Positions 20,735 to 32,924 of a stretch of 64,000 nucleotides of DNA are shown one piece after another. The stretch is from Asterias rubens (lineage: Eukaryota > Echinodermata > Asteroidea > Forcipulatida > Asteriidae): contig NC_047068.1 of assembly GCF_902459465.1 (NCBI RefSeq), positions 6,324,001-6,388,000 on the forward strand. The letters are read 5' to 3'. The notes beneath the pieces are model-generated. The model was not told where the DNA came from and searched no databases. It saw only the letters and a list, made by a program, of their open reading frames with translations. Numbering within the stretch: the first letter of the stretch is position 1; every line of letters starts with the position of its first letter. A program made the position numbers and the translations under genes.

Positions 20735-23700
20735 TTAAATTTTGACACCCTGTTTTATCTGCTTTTTAAATGTATATGTTAAAATAATGTATTGTAAGTG
20801 AACAATTTGAACCCATTTCAGCAAATTTGGACACCCTTTTAGTTCTACCTCCATGGTTTTATCACCAAGTCCTGGCTAAAATAAAAACCTTGTCCAGTAT
20901 TGTAGTACCGCTGCTTTGCATAACGGACACTATTCAACAACGAACATGAATGCTACATGTATTCAGTACAGTGTGAATGGTCCGGTTATGTAACAAAGTC
21001 CTTGTAAAATTCAGTGCATAAACAGCACGCAAATTTCCTTGTTTTGTATGAAAGTGACTGAGATGCAAGAACTGGGTACATTAGTTTTGGTAGTGTGAAC
21101 CATTTGAAAAGCATTTCTTTTTGTGAGAAGTGTGTGTGCTTGGAAGAAACCGGAGTTAAAATGAAGGTAGAGTAGGGCGTTTTGAATTGAATTGAATGGA
21201 CTGAAATAGTTACAAAAATCTATGTATGCTACATTATTATTTTGTACTCCGTAAATTAATCTTAAAATAGTTTTTAATTGATTACAGGATTCCCTTCATT
21301 TTCAATTCAATTCAATTCAATTCAATTCTTAAATAAATCATGCCCACCATTAAAATCTCTTTCTCGATTTGCACATTAAAATACAGTTATAAAATATACA
21401 TGTTGCACAAAAACTCACATGAACCGTAGAAATGTAAACAGCAACAATATAATAAAAAGATCACATGGAACTGTGGTCTTGTGAATTTCCCCCAAAAAAA
21501 TTTGAGCCTTGGACAAAATATATGATACTTGTAGGGCTACTTTCTTTCATACAATGTTTAAAATTGAGGCCAGCTTCCTCAAATGTCACACTTTTGTGGA
21601 TGCCTTTATTATTGCTTTGTATACTTTATTATGTTAAATCTATGTATTTTATTGTGTACCCCAGATGTGGGGCAACAGATCTACGGATCATAGTAAATAT
21701 TTACTTTTGTTGTCCCTTGCCCATCTCGGGGTATATTGTCTTGTATTGTGTTTTGTACTGTTAGTGTTATGGCAAATAAAATAATAACAATAATAATTAT
21801 AATAGCCCACTTTAGACCTTTATTATTTCAGCTAACATATTTTTTTTGCATGTTAGATTTGGTATAGTGTGTGGTACAATGACTTGGTCAAAACAATCAA
21901 ATTATATTTCACTGACTCAAGAAAGGGTTGCTAAACCACATGGTTTTGGGCAAGCTGTTGTTTAGCAACTTCTGGATGGACAAACAAAGTAAAGCACTTT
22001 ACCATTTAGCCATACATGCTCAGATTTGGGTTTTGGTCGTCTCTTTCTCAGCTTCGCAAAAGCTTGCCTGCAAACCTTGGACATGTATAGTATACACTTT
22101 TCCTACCTCCAAGTGTAGCAACTGTCTCTAGTCTGAGGAATTCAAATTTAAGCGATCACTTGTGATGAAAGCAAGTCATTGTACCTGGTATTATTGAAAT
22201 CAACATAACTACTCTGCCTCACAAATACTGACTTATTGCTCGTGCAAGATGTCAAGCATCAGGCTTGAAGTTAATTAAAAAATTTGTGACATATTTTCGC
22301 ACATGGCAGTAGGCCTAATGTACGTAGTTACATGTAAGATGTAGTTCAGACAGACAATCTTCTCGGGACAACAGCTCTTGGGGGCCAGATTTTATGGAGG
22401 TCTCCTTTTTTTCCCCATAGCCTTTTAGCCCGAGCCTCATTCACTATTATAAATTACTTTTTACCCAACCTCACCACCCTTGATGTTGTCCTTTGTGTTT
22501 CCATATTCTTGCTTGTGGTCAAGCCAGCCCCTTCCTTTCACCCCCCCCCCCTTTTTGTCCCCCTATTCATTGTTTACCCCCTGCTTTTTTATGTATGCTC
22601 TCTAACCCCATTCATGTATTTCCACTTCACTGCTTATGTTTCACTTAGTTACCTGTTCATGTTTGGTGTGTTGTCATTTAGCCTTTGAGAAAGACTCTGC
22701 TAGGGTCGAAACGTCAGGCCATTAACTATTTTTTGCATTTATACTCTCGGTCCATTTGGTTGGTAAGTTGTTTGCAACAGCTAATTCTATTTTCTCATCT
22801 CTATTTAAAACAAGTAGGCTTTCAGATAAAAATAAACACCCTTTCTTTTCGGGGTCATTTAACCGAAGTACATCGAAGCACTACCTTTAAGTTACGCATC
22901 TCTTCCTATGAAATTGTGTTTCAATTTTATCAAAAGAAGGTTTCAGGTTACTGTGACACTCCATCCCTGAAAATAGGCACACTCTGTGCTCTCTCTGTGG
23001 CTCGTCAAAATGTACAGAAGAAGAGCTTTCAAATAACACCTTGTAATTTGGGCCTACCTCTCAACACAAACTGTTTCATTCCTACTCTAACCATGCTCTA
23101 ACATGTCTTACTGTGTTACATCATACATCACATTTTATATCAAATTCAAAGCTGACTTGCTGTCTTCAATGTTTAATGGCATTTCATGACTTCCGATTTG
23201 TGCCTAGGTTTCAGCGTGGGGTGTCACATATTTTTGGGGGATCATTTGACGTACCCTACCTTTGAATTATAGGCCTATAGCTCATTAACATTGTTGAAGC
23301 CTGGTTGAATTTGACAAGCCATAAACCACCGCATTGATATCTACATTATACGTTAAAGTAGCAATCTCTTGCAAATGAAGGGACGCCAAATCCTGGCTTC
23401 AATTTTTTCTTTCTGACCGAGTGGGACATGTTTTAATAAACTGTTTTTTCCTTGGTTGGCCCTGTACACCTGTTTCCATCATTTCAAAAATTGACCCGTG
23501 GCATGGGCCTGTCATGGGTTTGTGACTTGAACAGTGTGCAAAGTGTGTATGTTAAGGCATGGTTACTTACTATATGGTTAAAAGTCCTGAGTGATGGAGC
23601 ATGACTGACTGCAAAATGCATTCATAGAGGCGTGAATAGAACGACAGCTGTGCTGGGGAAATAGATCTGACTTCAGTATCTAGGAATCTTTGCTACAAAA

Positions 23701-25388
23701 TCATAAATGTTGTTGTTGTTATTTTGTTTTTTTTGACATTTGATCCCTTTGCCTTGGATATAAATATATAAAATCAATCAATCAATTCATGCACAATTTG
23801 CATGTTTCCGGTTTGGGAGGTTTCAAGGTAGCAAGGCTAAAATCACCACAGTTGATATAATTGGTTATTAATTTCTGATTATGAAACCAAGTATACAATT
23901 ATCAAGCTGTAGCTTGCGAAGGGGTGCTTGCTACAATTGTATGGGAACCATGAACAACAGGGATAAACCCCTAACCCTTGTACAAGGTGTTTTCTTGGGT
24001 CTTTTCGTATCACCATATCACACTACCAGTAGTATAGAAAAATGGACAAATCAATTATGGTTGCTCAAGGACACAAGTGCCACAACTTAAGTTCAAACCC
24101 ACACTCTGCTGACTAGGAACACCCTACAATCCTGGCCAAAATGCTTGGGCCACGTTACATAACGTTACATAAAACAATTTCCTGTGCACTTCCCATTCAC
24201 AATAAAAATTATTCTCCCGCCCCTGCTCAATGCTGACTGTAACCCAGATGAAGATTGGCAATTGGAACCAGCATTGAAAGGGGGCAGGGGGGCCCAACAA
24301 GATATGGCCGGGATTGTAGCTTGAGTACGGTGCTCTTAACTGTTCGGCCATGACATGTTATGTTCTTATCGTATGAAGAGTCGTTGTGGAGTACAGTAAA
24401 TGCCTGTACAAATGTCCAAAGTCTAAAGACATTTATCTTAGAGGAACTTGATGTAGTAGACACAAACGACCCATCCTATGAGAATTGCCTCTTATTGCAT
24501 TCACTGTATAACCTCATCAATCAATCTAGCTTATATTTTAATGAAATGCATGATTGCTATTAGGCCATGTGGAAAAAATTATTTGTTCATAGCATCAAAA
24601 CTCTCCATCAGATATAATATTTGTTTTAGGGAAAACAAATGATAATTCTGTTTTACCTTTACCCTACTCTAATGTGTGATAAGCCCTACATGTTATATAC
24701 ATAGTGGCTTTTACAAATATGCAGTGCGATTCGAACCTGGGAATCCCCCCACCCAACCCCCCTTCTCAGAAAGAATCGTCTGTACATTTTTGTATATAGA
24801 GAATTTTTCAGGTTTTTTCCCCTGAATGTTGATGATAGTTTTAAAATCAAAACAGCATTGAGGGTGACCTTTTGACATTGAGTTTGACCTTTTGACATTG
24901 AGTTTGACCTTTTGACAAAAATTCTTCTTTGGAATGTACTGACCCATTTGTATTTTAAGTTCAATGACTTCATGTTTCAAACTTTGCTCAGAACGAGTAT
25001 CATACACAAAATGACAATTTTTCATGAAGGACTCTCTATTGGAAAATGAGTGCACTACAAAACATGCTGATCTTGGAGACCGCCCTTTAAATGTGTTTTT
25101 TCTAGCAGCTAGAATACTTTGCCTGTATTATGATGTAATAAATTTATGAAATTAATTATACATTCTTATAGTCAGTCATACACAATAAGTATGGGTTGGC
25201 AAGGCAGGGGAAGGGGTAAAGTCAACAGAATTAGATTGCATTGTTGATTATTTGACAACTTACTGTTCAATCAAACTGCAAGTTTAGTTAGTAACCTTAT
25301 CTTTGTTTGGAGTATTAACATCGGAAATACTCAGAAAAATTATATGTCGCCTTTAGTTATTAACTTTTTTTAAATCTAATTCATACAG
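20735..25388. other. Gene-poor interval upstream of the sulfotransferase
   Basis: No gene is supported. It contains an AATTC microsatellite (21298-21330) with an inverted partner near 21184, a possible retroelement tail (22370-22760) and a short tandem repeat of TTTTGACATTGAGTTTGACC (24868-24915). A 5' non-coding exon of the sulfotransferase may lie here but I could not place it. Confidence 0.4.
22370..22760 (+). mobile_element. Possible retroelement 3' end
   Basis: Short CT-rich non-coding sequence precedes a frame ending EKDSARVETSGH and a stop (22686-22723). I associate this phrase with the tail of retroelements in marine invertebrates, possibly Penelope-like. No reverse transcriptase is visible nearby. 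Confidence 0.25.
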
Positions 25389-27343
25389 GTGCAACTTTTC
25401 GTTATGTACATGAATGGAGAGAACCTATGACAGATCCATAAAATGTCCACCACTACAGACAGCCTTCAAAATGTCGGATGGCGCTTTCGGAGGAAAGCCC
25501 TCATCCTCGCTGCGTTGGGCCTAATCGCCTTCACGGCCTACTCGATGAGCTCCTTTGGTGACAAGGCGAGTGACGCCGAGGTCATCACAACAAACTCTCA
25601 CAACAAGGCATTCCAGGCGGAGGGAAACGGAATTACGGGTACTGTTGGGACAAGGCTGCAAAAAACGCGGCTGCGATTAGTAGCCAAGCCTGTTGATCGA
25701 CAGCTTGTTCGGGCGCAGTCCCTCGAGGACAGCCCCACTGAGGAGGACCTCAGCAGCTCCTCGAGTAGCGACGGTACCGAGGATTATGAGGAGGACGAGG
25801 AGAAGGAAACTCCGCCCCTAAGACTGGAGGGCGAGCAGAAGAGGCGGCTTCCAAAGGCTATCATTATTGGGATTAAGAAAGGTGGAACCAGGGCCCTCCT
25901 TGAGTTCCTCCGGGGAAACCCTCAGGTGGTGGTAAGCGGGAAGGAGCTGCACTTCTTTGATCGACACTTTGACAGAGGCATGGATTGGTACAGGTGAGAA
26001 CATTTTATATTGTGTTTGGAAGGACCTGCAACCCATTAAATTCCAACTGCATATTTTGTGTTTTACTTAATTCTGTTGTGCTGAGGACTGTGTTTAGCAC
26101 TTAGCTGATTAGGTTATGAGGCCTGGTACTTCAAGGAGGCAACAAAGGCAATTGCCTCCATGCCCCCTGGTCATTGTTTTGGTGCCCTTGAAATGCCCCA
26201 GTGGAAATTTACAATTTCCTCATGTGGTGCCCCTTACCAATGAGAAAATGCTTTGTGCCCTTGCCTTTTCAAAACACGAAGCATAGGCCTGAATGAGTAG
26301 GGCTCAGTTGTTCTCAAAGAGTATGAAACGGACCATTTTCATGCTGTGGTAATTTGTGTCAGGTATCTGAATACAACGGTGACAGTGGCATGTCTAATTC
26401 TCACATCATGAGAAAGGAACCAGACTATCTTTTCCTTACAGCTTCGGTTTGGTTACAGTGGGTCGAATAGAAGAGTTCTAAGCAAGATCGCTGCATGATA
26501 AAGGTTAACAAGAACCTACGTAACCAAATCTCTTCTCAATAAACCAGCTGTCACACACCTGTACACTGTCAATCCAAAATCCAAACATTCTTTGGTGACA
26601 TTTTCCCTTAAGGCAAATTTTGCTGCCCAATTGCCAGTAAAAATAGTGTAGCATATCAAATTCAAATTTGATCACCTGTTTCATTTCTCCGATCTAGAAA
26701 AGCAATGCCGTACTCTTACCCGAGTCAGATCACCATGGAGAAAACCCCTTCCTACTTTGTCAGCGATGAGGCACCAGTCCGTATCAAACGCAGCTTAGGA
26801 CAGGACACCAAATTCCTGGTGGTCTTCCGCAACCCCGTCCTACGAGCGGTCTCCGATCACGCCCAGTCCCTCAGCAAAGGTAAGAATACGCCGTTCGAGG
26901 AGAAGGCCATGCTGAACTACAATAGCTGCAAGGTAGACAGCAGATGGAGTGCAATACAAATCGGCCTTTATGCCCAGTATCTGGAGAACTGGCTCAAGTA
27001 TTTCCCACTCAAACAATTTCTGTTTGTGAACGGAGAGAACCTGGTGAAGACCCCTGGACGAGAGATGGAGAAGGTCCAAGAGTTCCTGCAGATCCGGAAA
27101 ACCATCACCGAGAAATCATTTGTCTTCAACGCGACAAAGGGATTCCCATGCTTGAAGGTGGTCGGGGAGAAAGACGTGAAGTGTCTCGGGGAGAACAAAG
27201 GGCGCCCTCACCAGAGGGTTGATACACGTGTCTTGCATTGCCTGGAAGAGTTTTTCAGACCGCACAATGAGAAATTCTACAAAATGACGGGAATCAACTT
27301 CCATTGGGACGACGAAACGATTTCAAAACATGCAAGGTTATGA
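25389..27343 (+). CDS. HS3ST: Heparan sulfate glucosamine 3-O-sulfotransferase, HS3ST3-like, 2 coding exons
   Basis: This is a Golgi type II membrane enzyme that transfers sulfate from PAPS to the 3-OH of glucosamine in heparan sulfate. Coding exons are 25443-25993 and 26698-27343 (398 residues), split inside an Arg codon after WY. A short basic N-terminus precedes one membrane helix (19-36). A long stem with a Ser/Asp/Glu block (94-122) and the sulfotransferase domain from ~137 follow. KKGGTR (145-150) is the 5'-phosphosulfate loop. Glu168 in KELHFF is the expected catalytic base. MEKTPSYF holds the substrate-cleft Lys, [11 protein letters not shown] is the 3'-phosphate site, and the Cys pair in GFPCLK...KCLG forms the conserved disulfide. 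The [17 protein letters not shown] and MTGINFHWD segments place it nearer the HS3ST2/3/4/6 group than HS3ST1/5. An acceptor at 25387-25388 implies an upstream non-coding exon; coding begins at 25443. Confidence 0.92.
25443..25993 (+). CDS. HS3ST: HS3ST coding exon 1
   Basis: Residues 1-183 and two bases of codon 184. It holds the cytoplasmic tail, membrane anchor, acidic stem and PAPS loop. The donor is TACAG|GTGAGA. Confidence 0.9.
26112..26290 (+). repeat. Dispersed repeat, GCCTCCATGCCCCCTGG family (HS3ST intron)
   Basis: It contains GCAATTGCCTCCATGCCCCC, GGTGCCCTTGAAATGCCCCA and ACAATTTCCTCA in order, as at 33225 and 39561. Confidence 0.65.
26698..27343 (+). CDS. HS3ST: HS3ST coding exon 2
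   Basis: Residues 184-398. The acceptor is CCGATCTAG. The first codons join to read [11 protein letters not shown], matching the family across the junction, and the exon ends at a TGA at 27341-27343. Confidence 0.92.
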
Positions 27344-27483
27344 AAATGTCAAGTTGTTTTTCATGTTCAATGTGTCCAAGGGGATAGTACCACAGTTTCT
27401 CTACATGCAAATTGAAAATTAAAGGTTTCCCCACCTTACCTTAAAATTCTTGATGAGACCCTTAAGAACTCACGTTGCCTTCG

Positions 27484-27770
27484 CCGAGGTCACACACCGA
27501 AAACACGCTCGACTGTGAACACCACGCACAACCATTAGCCAATCATGGCTGATTAATTTGATCTCAGTGAGGCCACTGTTTCGACCAATGTACATGTAAA
27601 TATGTTTGACTGTAAACACCTAGCGAAACACTCAGCCAATCGTGGTTGTTTATTTGACCTCTGTGAGGTCGCTATTTCGAACAACGAAAACATGGTTTAC
27701 TTTGAACACCTAGCAAAACTATCAGACAATTATGGTTGTTCCTAAGACCTCATCGAGGGCGCTGTTATAG
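27484..27770. repeat. Three diverged ~100 bp tandem units after HS3ST stop
   Basis: Three units share GACTGTGAACACC/GACTGTAAACACC/TTTGAACACC, then AGCCAATCATGG/AGCCAATCGTGG/AGACAATTATGG, then GTGAGGCCACTGTTTCGA and its variants. They begin ~140 bp past the stop and are likely in the 3' UTR. Confidence 0.65.
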
Positions 27771-28333
27771 CTTGTGACATCATAATCATTTATGCAAAAG
27801 GGTCGTTTGAATCGGTGCCTCGTGTAAAGAATCCGTGGTGAAGACTATGCATTACTGACTCCATTCAAAGAGGTCTAGTTACCAGACTTTGGTGGAGTCT
27901 GTGCAGTTTGAAATGTATGCAGTGTAAAACATTCTATTTTGTGAATGTTTAATTGTTTAAGAGAAGAGGAACAGCATTGGTAATTCATAAAAGAGGGATT
28001 AATTTTTTTAATTATGAATTACACAATGGAATCCTAGTATTCAATAACTCCCATAAATTAATCAGGCCTTATATGATGATGAATTTTCTAGAGTCAGTTG
28101 TTTCCAAGAGAACAAGTTGTCTTGTCTTCAAAGCTTTAAATTACGAACAAGCACATCAGAATGACAATAACAGAAGCCTTGCTTTGAATAAGGTTTCTCA
28201 GTCCCTGCTCGACTGTGTGGAATTTCCCTATCGGGTTTTTCCTCCCACATCTAAAACTGGATTTTCTTCATTTTCTTTTTAACAAAAAGTTGGTGTGATG
28301 TTTCCATTAAAATTCAGATTCAGATTTGGACAA

Positions 28334-28714
28334 TTTAAGGGAAGGTACACGTTTGTTAATTGTCAAAGACCAGTCTTCTCACTTGGTGTATCCCAACATA
28401 AGCATAAAATAACAAGCCTGTGAAAATTTGAGCTAAATTGGTCATCGAAGTTGTGAGAAAATATTATGAAAGAAAAGACACCCTTGTTTGACGAATTTGA
28501 CTGCTTTCAAATATTAACTAAAAGACTTCTAGCTAGAAGTCTTTTATTATTTTAGTGAGAAATTACCTCTTTCTCAAACACTACATTACTTCAGAGGGAG
28601 TCGTTTCCCACAATGTTTTATACTATCAACAGCTCTCCAATGCTAGTTACCAAGTCAGTTTTTTAGTTAATATTTGTTTTGAGTAATTACCAAACGTATA
28701 CCTTCCCTTTAAAG
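28334..28714. repeat. Relative of the GGACACTATTGG repeat with AAGGGAAGGTACACGTTTG ends
   Basis: The interior matches the main family (TTACTTCAGAGGGAGTCGTTTCC). The ends are AAGGGAAGGTACACGTTTG and CCAAACGTATACCTTCCCTT, so this is a subfamily. Confidence 0.75.
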
Positions 28715-30990
28715 TAATTCTTAACATGACAATTGCAGACCAACTAAATCTTACTAAAGCTATAGGCCTATGAGACATCAATGTTTTTTTCAGGGGGAAG
28801 AATCAACTTTCCCTGTCATATTTAAGAAACACATCATCTACTTGAAAATGTCATCATCAAAGATTATTCTGAGACTGTTTTAAGTCTTTTTTTCATCTGC
28901 TATTTCAGATGAATGATTGTAAGGATGTGTCTGAAATGAGAGTTTTGGCTACGGCTCTGGCTTACAGTACACAGCTCTAGCCGTAGCCGCATGCTTGTTA
29001 CAGGCACACTGCACCCTTTGATGTTAACTATACTAGGTGCAGCTTGTTGTACAGTATTTAAACTCATTTTTATAAATATTTAAATGGTTGATGGATCAGA
29101 AGTCGTTAGCCTAAGTCACTCTTGTTGTATTGTCGTCAAGGTTTAATACAATTCTACAGGTTTAATGTAATTCATTAGTTGACTGTACATGTGGAAGGGG
29201 TAATTGTCCAGTCCACTCTGCACAAGTTGTAAAGTAGATGTTTAAGTGCCTCAGTGACGAACCTTTGATTTTTTTTTGTCGTAATTTTTGATGTGATTAT
29301 GGTTCAAGGTTTTTAATTTAATTGGAAATGGAAGTGGATAGGAGACTGTGGATTTTCTAAGACACTTTCCGTTTTGTGGACAAGATTTTGATTGGGAAAA
29401 ATAATGAACTTTGGAATCATGAATTATTGTTTTAATTTCTGAAAAATTCTTTACTTGGCAAAGAAAAATTGTGCTTAGCAATAATATTAACAGATACTAG
29501 CCAAATGCCGTGCTTACTCCTTTTCACTGTTCCCTAAACATTGTTTTCGAGCAATTTAAATAGTTAAGGGTTAAACAAAGAACAATTTACTATCAGCTGG
29601 ATTTGAACCAACAACCTCCAGATTAACGGACTGGTGCTCCACTAATTGAGTTATCCAGCCCTATATTTTGGCAAACACACTATTTTGTCAATGTCTTTGT
29701 ATTGGAGTGCAAGTCAGCATTCGATACAAATTTCAGCGTCACAAATTTGCAACAAATATTTCGGGCACAACTCCTGCGAAACATTCGCAGCGAAAAACAA
29801 GCATTCAAATTCGTAAGAAATTTGAACTGAGCTCAAGCCACGTGTTCAGGCAGTCAGCCTGACTGCACTACTAACTGGTTAAAGTGTTACACTATTTTTC
29901 AGTGACTCTTTAAAGTATTTAGGTCTACATTTTTGTCAAAGGCTTTGTAAAACACTCACGAAGCCAGCTCACAGGTATTTACTTTTACACAGTGTCAGAG
30001 TTTGCTGCAACAACAGGCCATGGGGCTTATAGATAGTGTTTGTTTTGTACGATGATATGGGAACTCACAAGAAAAGGTTAAAACCTTGTTTGCAAACTCG
30101 AATACCACAATTGTAGGTCAAAGAAACTAAATCTTCAGTCCTCGTTCATTTTTTTATCACAGAAAAATGTAGGATTTGTTTTTTGTTTGATCGGATCGTT
30201 TAAAAAATAGATCGGTGCCTAGAGATCAAATTTTGAGAAGATACTTATTTATAAGAAATCTGCACAATGGGTTGTATATGAAGTGTCAAGTGTGGAGGCT
30301 TGGTGCAATACAATTTACTGTTTGGGGAAAACAGAACATTGACATACCCAGGTTATCAGCATTTGTTTTCACACAAAGTTCTAAAAGATTATCGTTCAAA
30401 GTTGACCTATATATAGGGGAATAGTTCATTCAAAAAGATAAACATTTCTTGATATTTTGTGACCTTATTTTGAAGAGGAACACGTAATAACTCACAGTAT
30501 TCATGTACATAATTATTCATGTATGTTGTTAAAGATGGATGTGTTTGTAAACATGTATTTTTTTTCCTAGCTTGTAACAGTAATTGGTAAATGTACATTT
30601 TAAGTGTCATCTCGGGTTTATCTTTTTTTCTTAAATTGACCAGGGTGCAAATTTCACAACACTGCTTACAGGTGAATTATTGCAGTTACGATGACCCCCT
30701 TGTTATCATGTCGGAGCCCAATCATGTTCAATTGTACTTTTTGGCTTCTTAATTGGGCATTGCGCCAATTTGAAAGTGCTCTTTGAATTGTACATACATG
30801 TAGGGTCATCGATTGAAAAGTACTCAAAAAGTGAATGACCCAAAAAAACTTATTTTGTGAGAAGTACTGCAGGGGTTGATTGAATGAAATATTTTGAGAA
30901 AGGATTCCCTTTCGACATAATATGGTTTGGACAAATTTGCACCCAAAGCCATTTGAGTCTGATAAATGATTCATGCAGGAATGGTTTCTC
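28715..30990. other. Gene-poor interval
   Basis: AT-rich sequence with a tRNA-like element at 29589-29662. No coding region is supported. Confidence 0.4.
29589..29662 (-). mobile_element. tRNA(Asn)-like SINE head
   Basis: On the minus strand the D-arm (CTC/GAG), anticodon arm (CCAG/CTGG with a GTT anticodon) and T-arm (GTTGG/CCAGC) are recognisable, and the B box reads GGTTCAAATCC. The acceptor stem does not pair, so this is not a functional tRNA. A relative is at 56207-56275. Confidence 0.55.
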
Positions 30991-30993
30991 AGA

Positions 30994-31367
30994 TTTAAAG
31001 GGAAGGTACACGTTTGGTAATTACTCAAAACAAATATTCACTTGAAAACTGACTTGGTAACGAGCATTGGAGAGATGTTAATTGTATAAAACATTGTGGG
31101 AAACGAGTCCCTCTGAAGTAATGTAGTTTTTGTGAATGTGGTATTTTCTCACTAAAATATTCAAAGACTTCTAGCTAGAAGTCTTTTATTCCTATCTGAA
31201 AGCACACAAATTCGTCCAGCAAGGGTGTTTTTTCTTTCATCATTCTCGCAACTTCGATGACCGATTGAGCCCAAATTTTCACAGGCTTGTTATTTTAGGC
31301 TTATGATGGGATACACCATGTGAGAAGACTGGTCTTTGACAATTACCAAACGTGTACAGTGTCTTTC
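30994..31367. repeat. Subfamily copy, AAGGGAAGGTACACGTTTGG ends
   Basis: It opens AAGGGAAGGTACACGTTTGG, runs through GAGTCCCTCTGAAGTAATGT and closes ATTACCAAACGTGTACAGTG. It lies opposite in orientation to the copy at 28334. Confidence 0.8.
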
Positions 31368-32892
31368 ACTATGGATGTGCTTCACCACTCAAAGTGCAAA
31401 CATCGTGGAAAGCAGGTTGTAAAATTGAGTGACCAGTTCAGGCTTGTATTCTTGAGGTTTCAGGTTTAATTTTCTTATCTTGGTGTCGTCACTATCATGT
31501 TTCCTAATTGTAGTTTCCATGGATCACAAAGTTATAGGTAGACTTGTGGACAAGTCGGTAAAAAGAAACGTTACTGCCAGTAGCTCTTTTTAGATTCTAA
31601 TTTTGGGGGATAAAAACTGATATATCTTTTGACATACTTTGAAGTGAAATTTTTCTCAAAATACTAACTCTTGAAAGCTGATGTACATGTAGGATTCTAA
31701 CCAACAATTTGTGTTGCCATTAATTTTAAGAGTGATTATCAAATGTAAACCTTCCCTTTAACAGTGTCTTAAGAGGCTCATAATTCCAAAGGAGTTGAAA
31801 TACTAACTTCCCTTCTTGTTCTTTTTTTTCAGGTTGTATTAATTTAAATTAAGTTCTTGTTTTTTATGCCTACCACCAATTTATGTTTATAAAGATAAAA
31901 AGCTGTTATATTTCCTATGGAAATGTTTTACTAACCCGGCTTCTATTGCCAGTCTTTAAGGATGGCTATATTAATGTTCGTGTTGCTAGGAGGCGAAGAC
32001 TTGATCCTGTATTATGTCTTCGATCGAGGTGAACGATTTAGCTCGGAGCTGTGGCTGTGGGAGACTTGTGATGACTACTGATGGGCGGAAATTGGCTAAA
32101 TGCTTTAAAATGCCTTATTTGGCACTTATTAATGCTCGGCATTTGGGAGTTCTGCATTTAAATTATCTGAACAGATCTAATCCTTGCGGGGGCATGTCTG
32201 TTTGACAAGATTTCATAATGAACAAAACATCTTCATGAAAGAGTCCTCAGCAATTATTTGTTATCAAATTTAATATGTGTGAGATTAAAATCTCTCCTCA
32301 TCGTCCCCCTCTTTACTGACAGATAGTGGAATATGTATATTTGTTTCTTGATTATTACATCTTCGTGTCTGAGGATACGGGTGTGTAAGGTGTCGATGTT
32401 CTCGCCATTGTAAGACCAGCCAGTGTGGCTGTGAATAAGAACACCGTCTTAGTATCTCCTGGGCAAAGAATGTAATCTTTCAGTGATGGTCTTTGCATAA
32501 TACACGCTTTAATGATTGATGCACTGCAAGCATTGCAAGTGTAAAAAACACCTCATTTGAAAGGGAAATTAATTGACAAAGTGGGTATTCTAAAATTTTA
32601 AAACCTGTATTGGATAAAACAGGAGTGTGCCATCTTGTGAAACGGAACATGAAAAGGAGGCTACATTTGCACTGATCTCTGACAGTATAGTAGAGATCAG
32701 TGGCTAACTGATGCGATAGTTGGGTTCCTTGACTAGCGTTAACACCACTGTCAGCATTTGTTATAAGGTTCTAGACAAACAATTATCCATGTTGGAATCA
32801 TTTAGAATTTTTACAATCGTGTTCACTCTCGACATTGTGGCGTTTCTAAAAAAACGGGTATTACTGTAGTTCGTTTTGTAAAAATGTACATA

Positions 32893-32924
<32 letters not shown>

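Noticed and set aside
22685..23101. 138-residue plus-strand protein
   Set aside because: No recognisable domain or splice sites, and it overlaps a retroelement-like tail. Probably a chance frame.
26944..27222. Second frame of 92 codons inside the sulfotransferase exon
   Set aside because: It overlaps the intact enzyme frame and has no family motifs.
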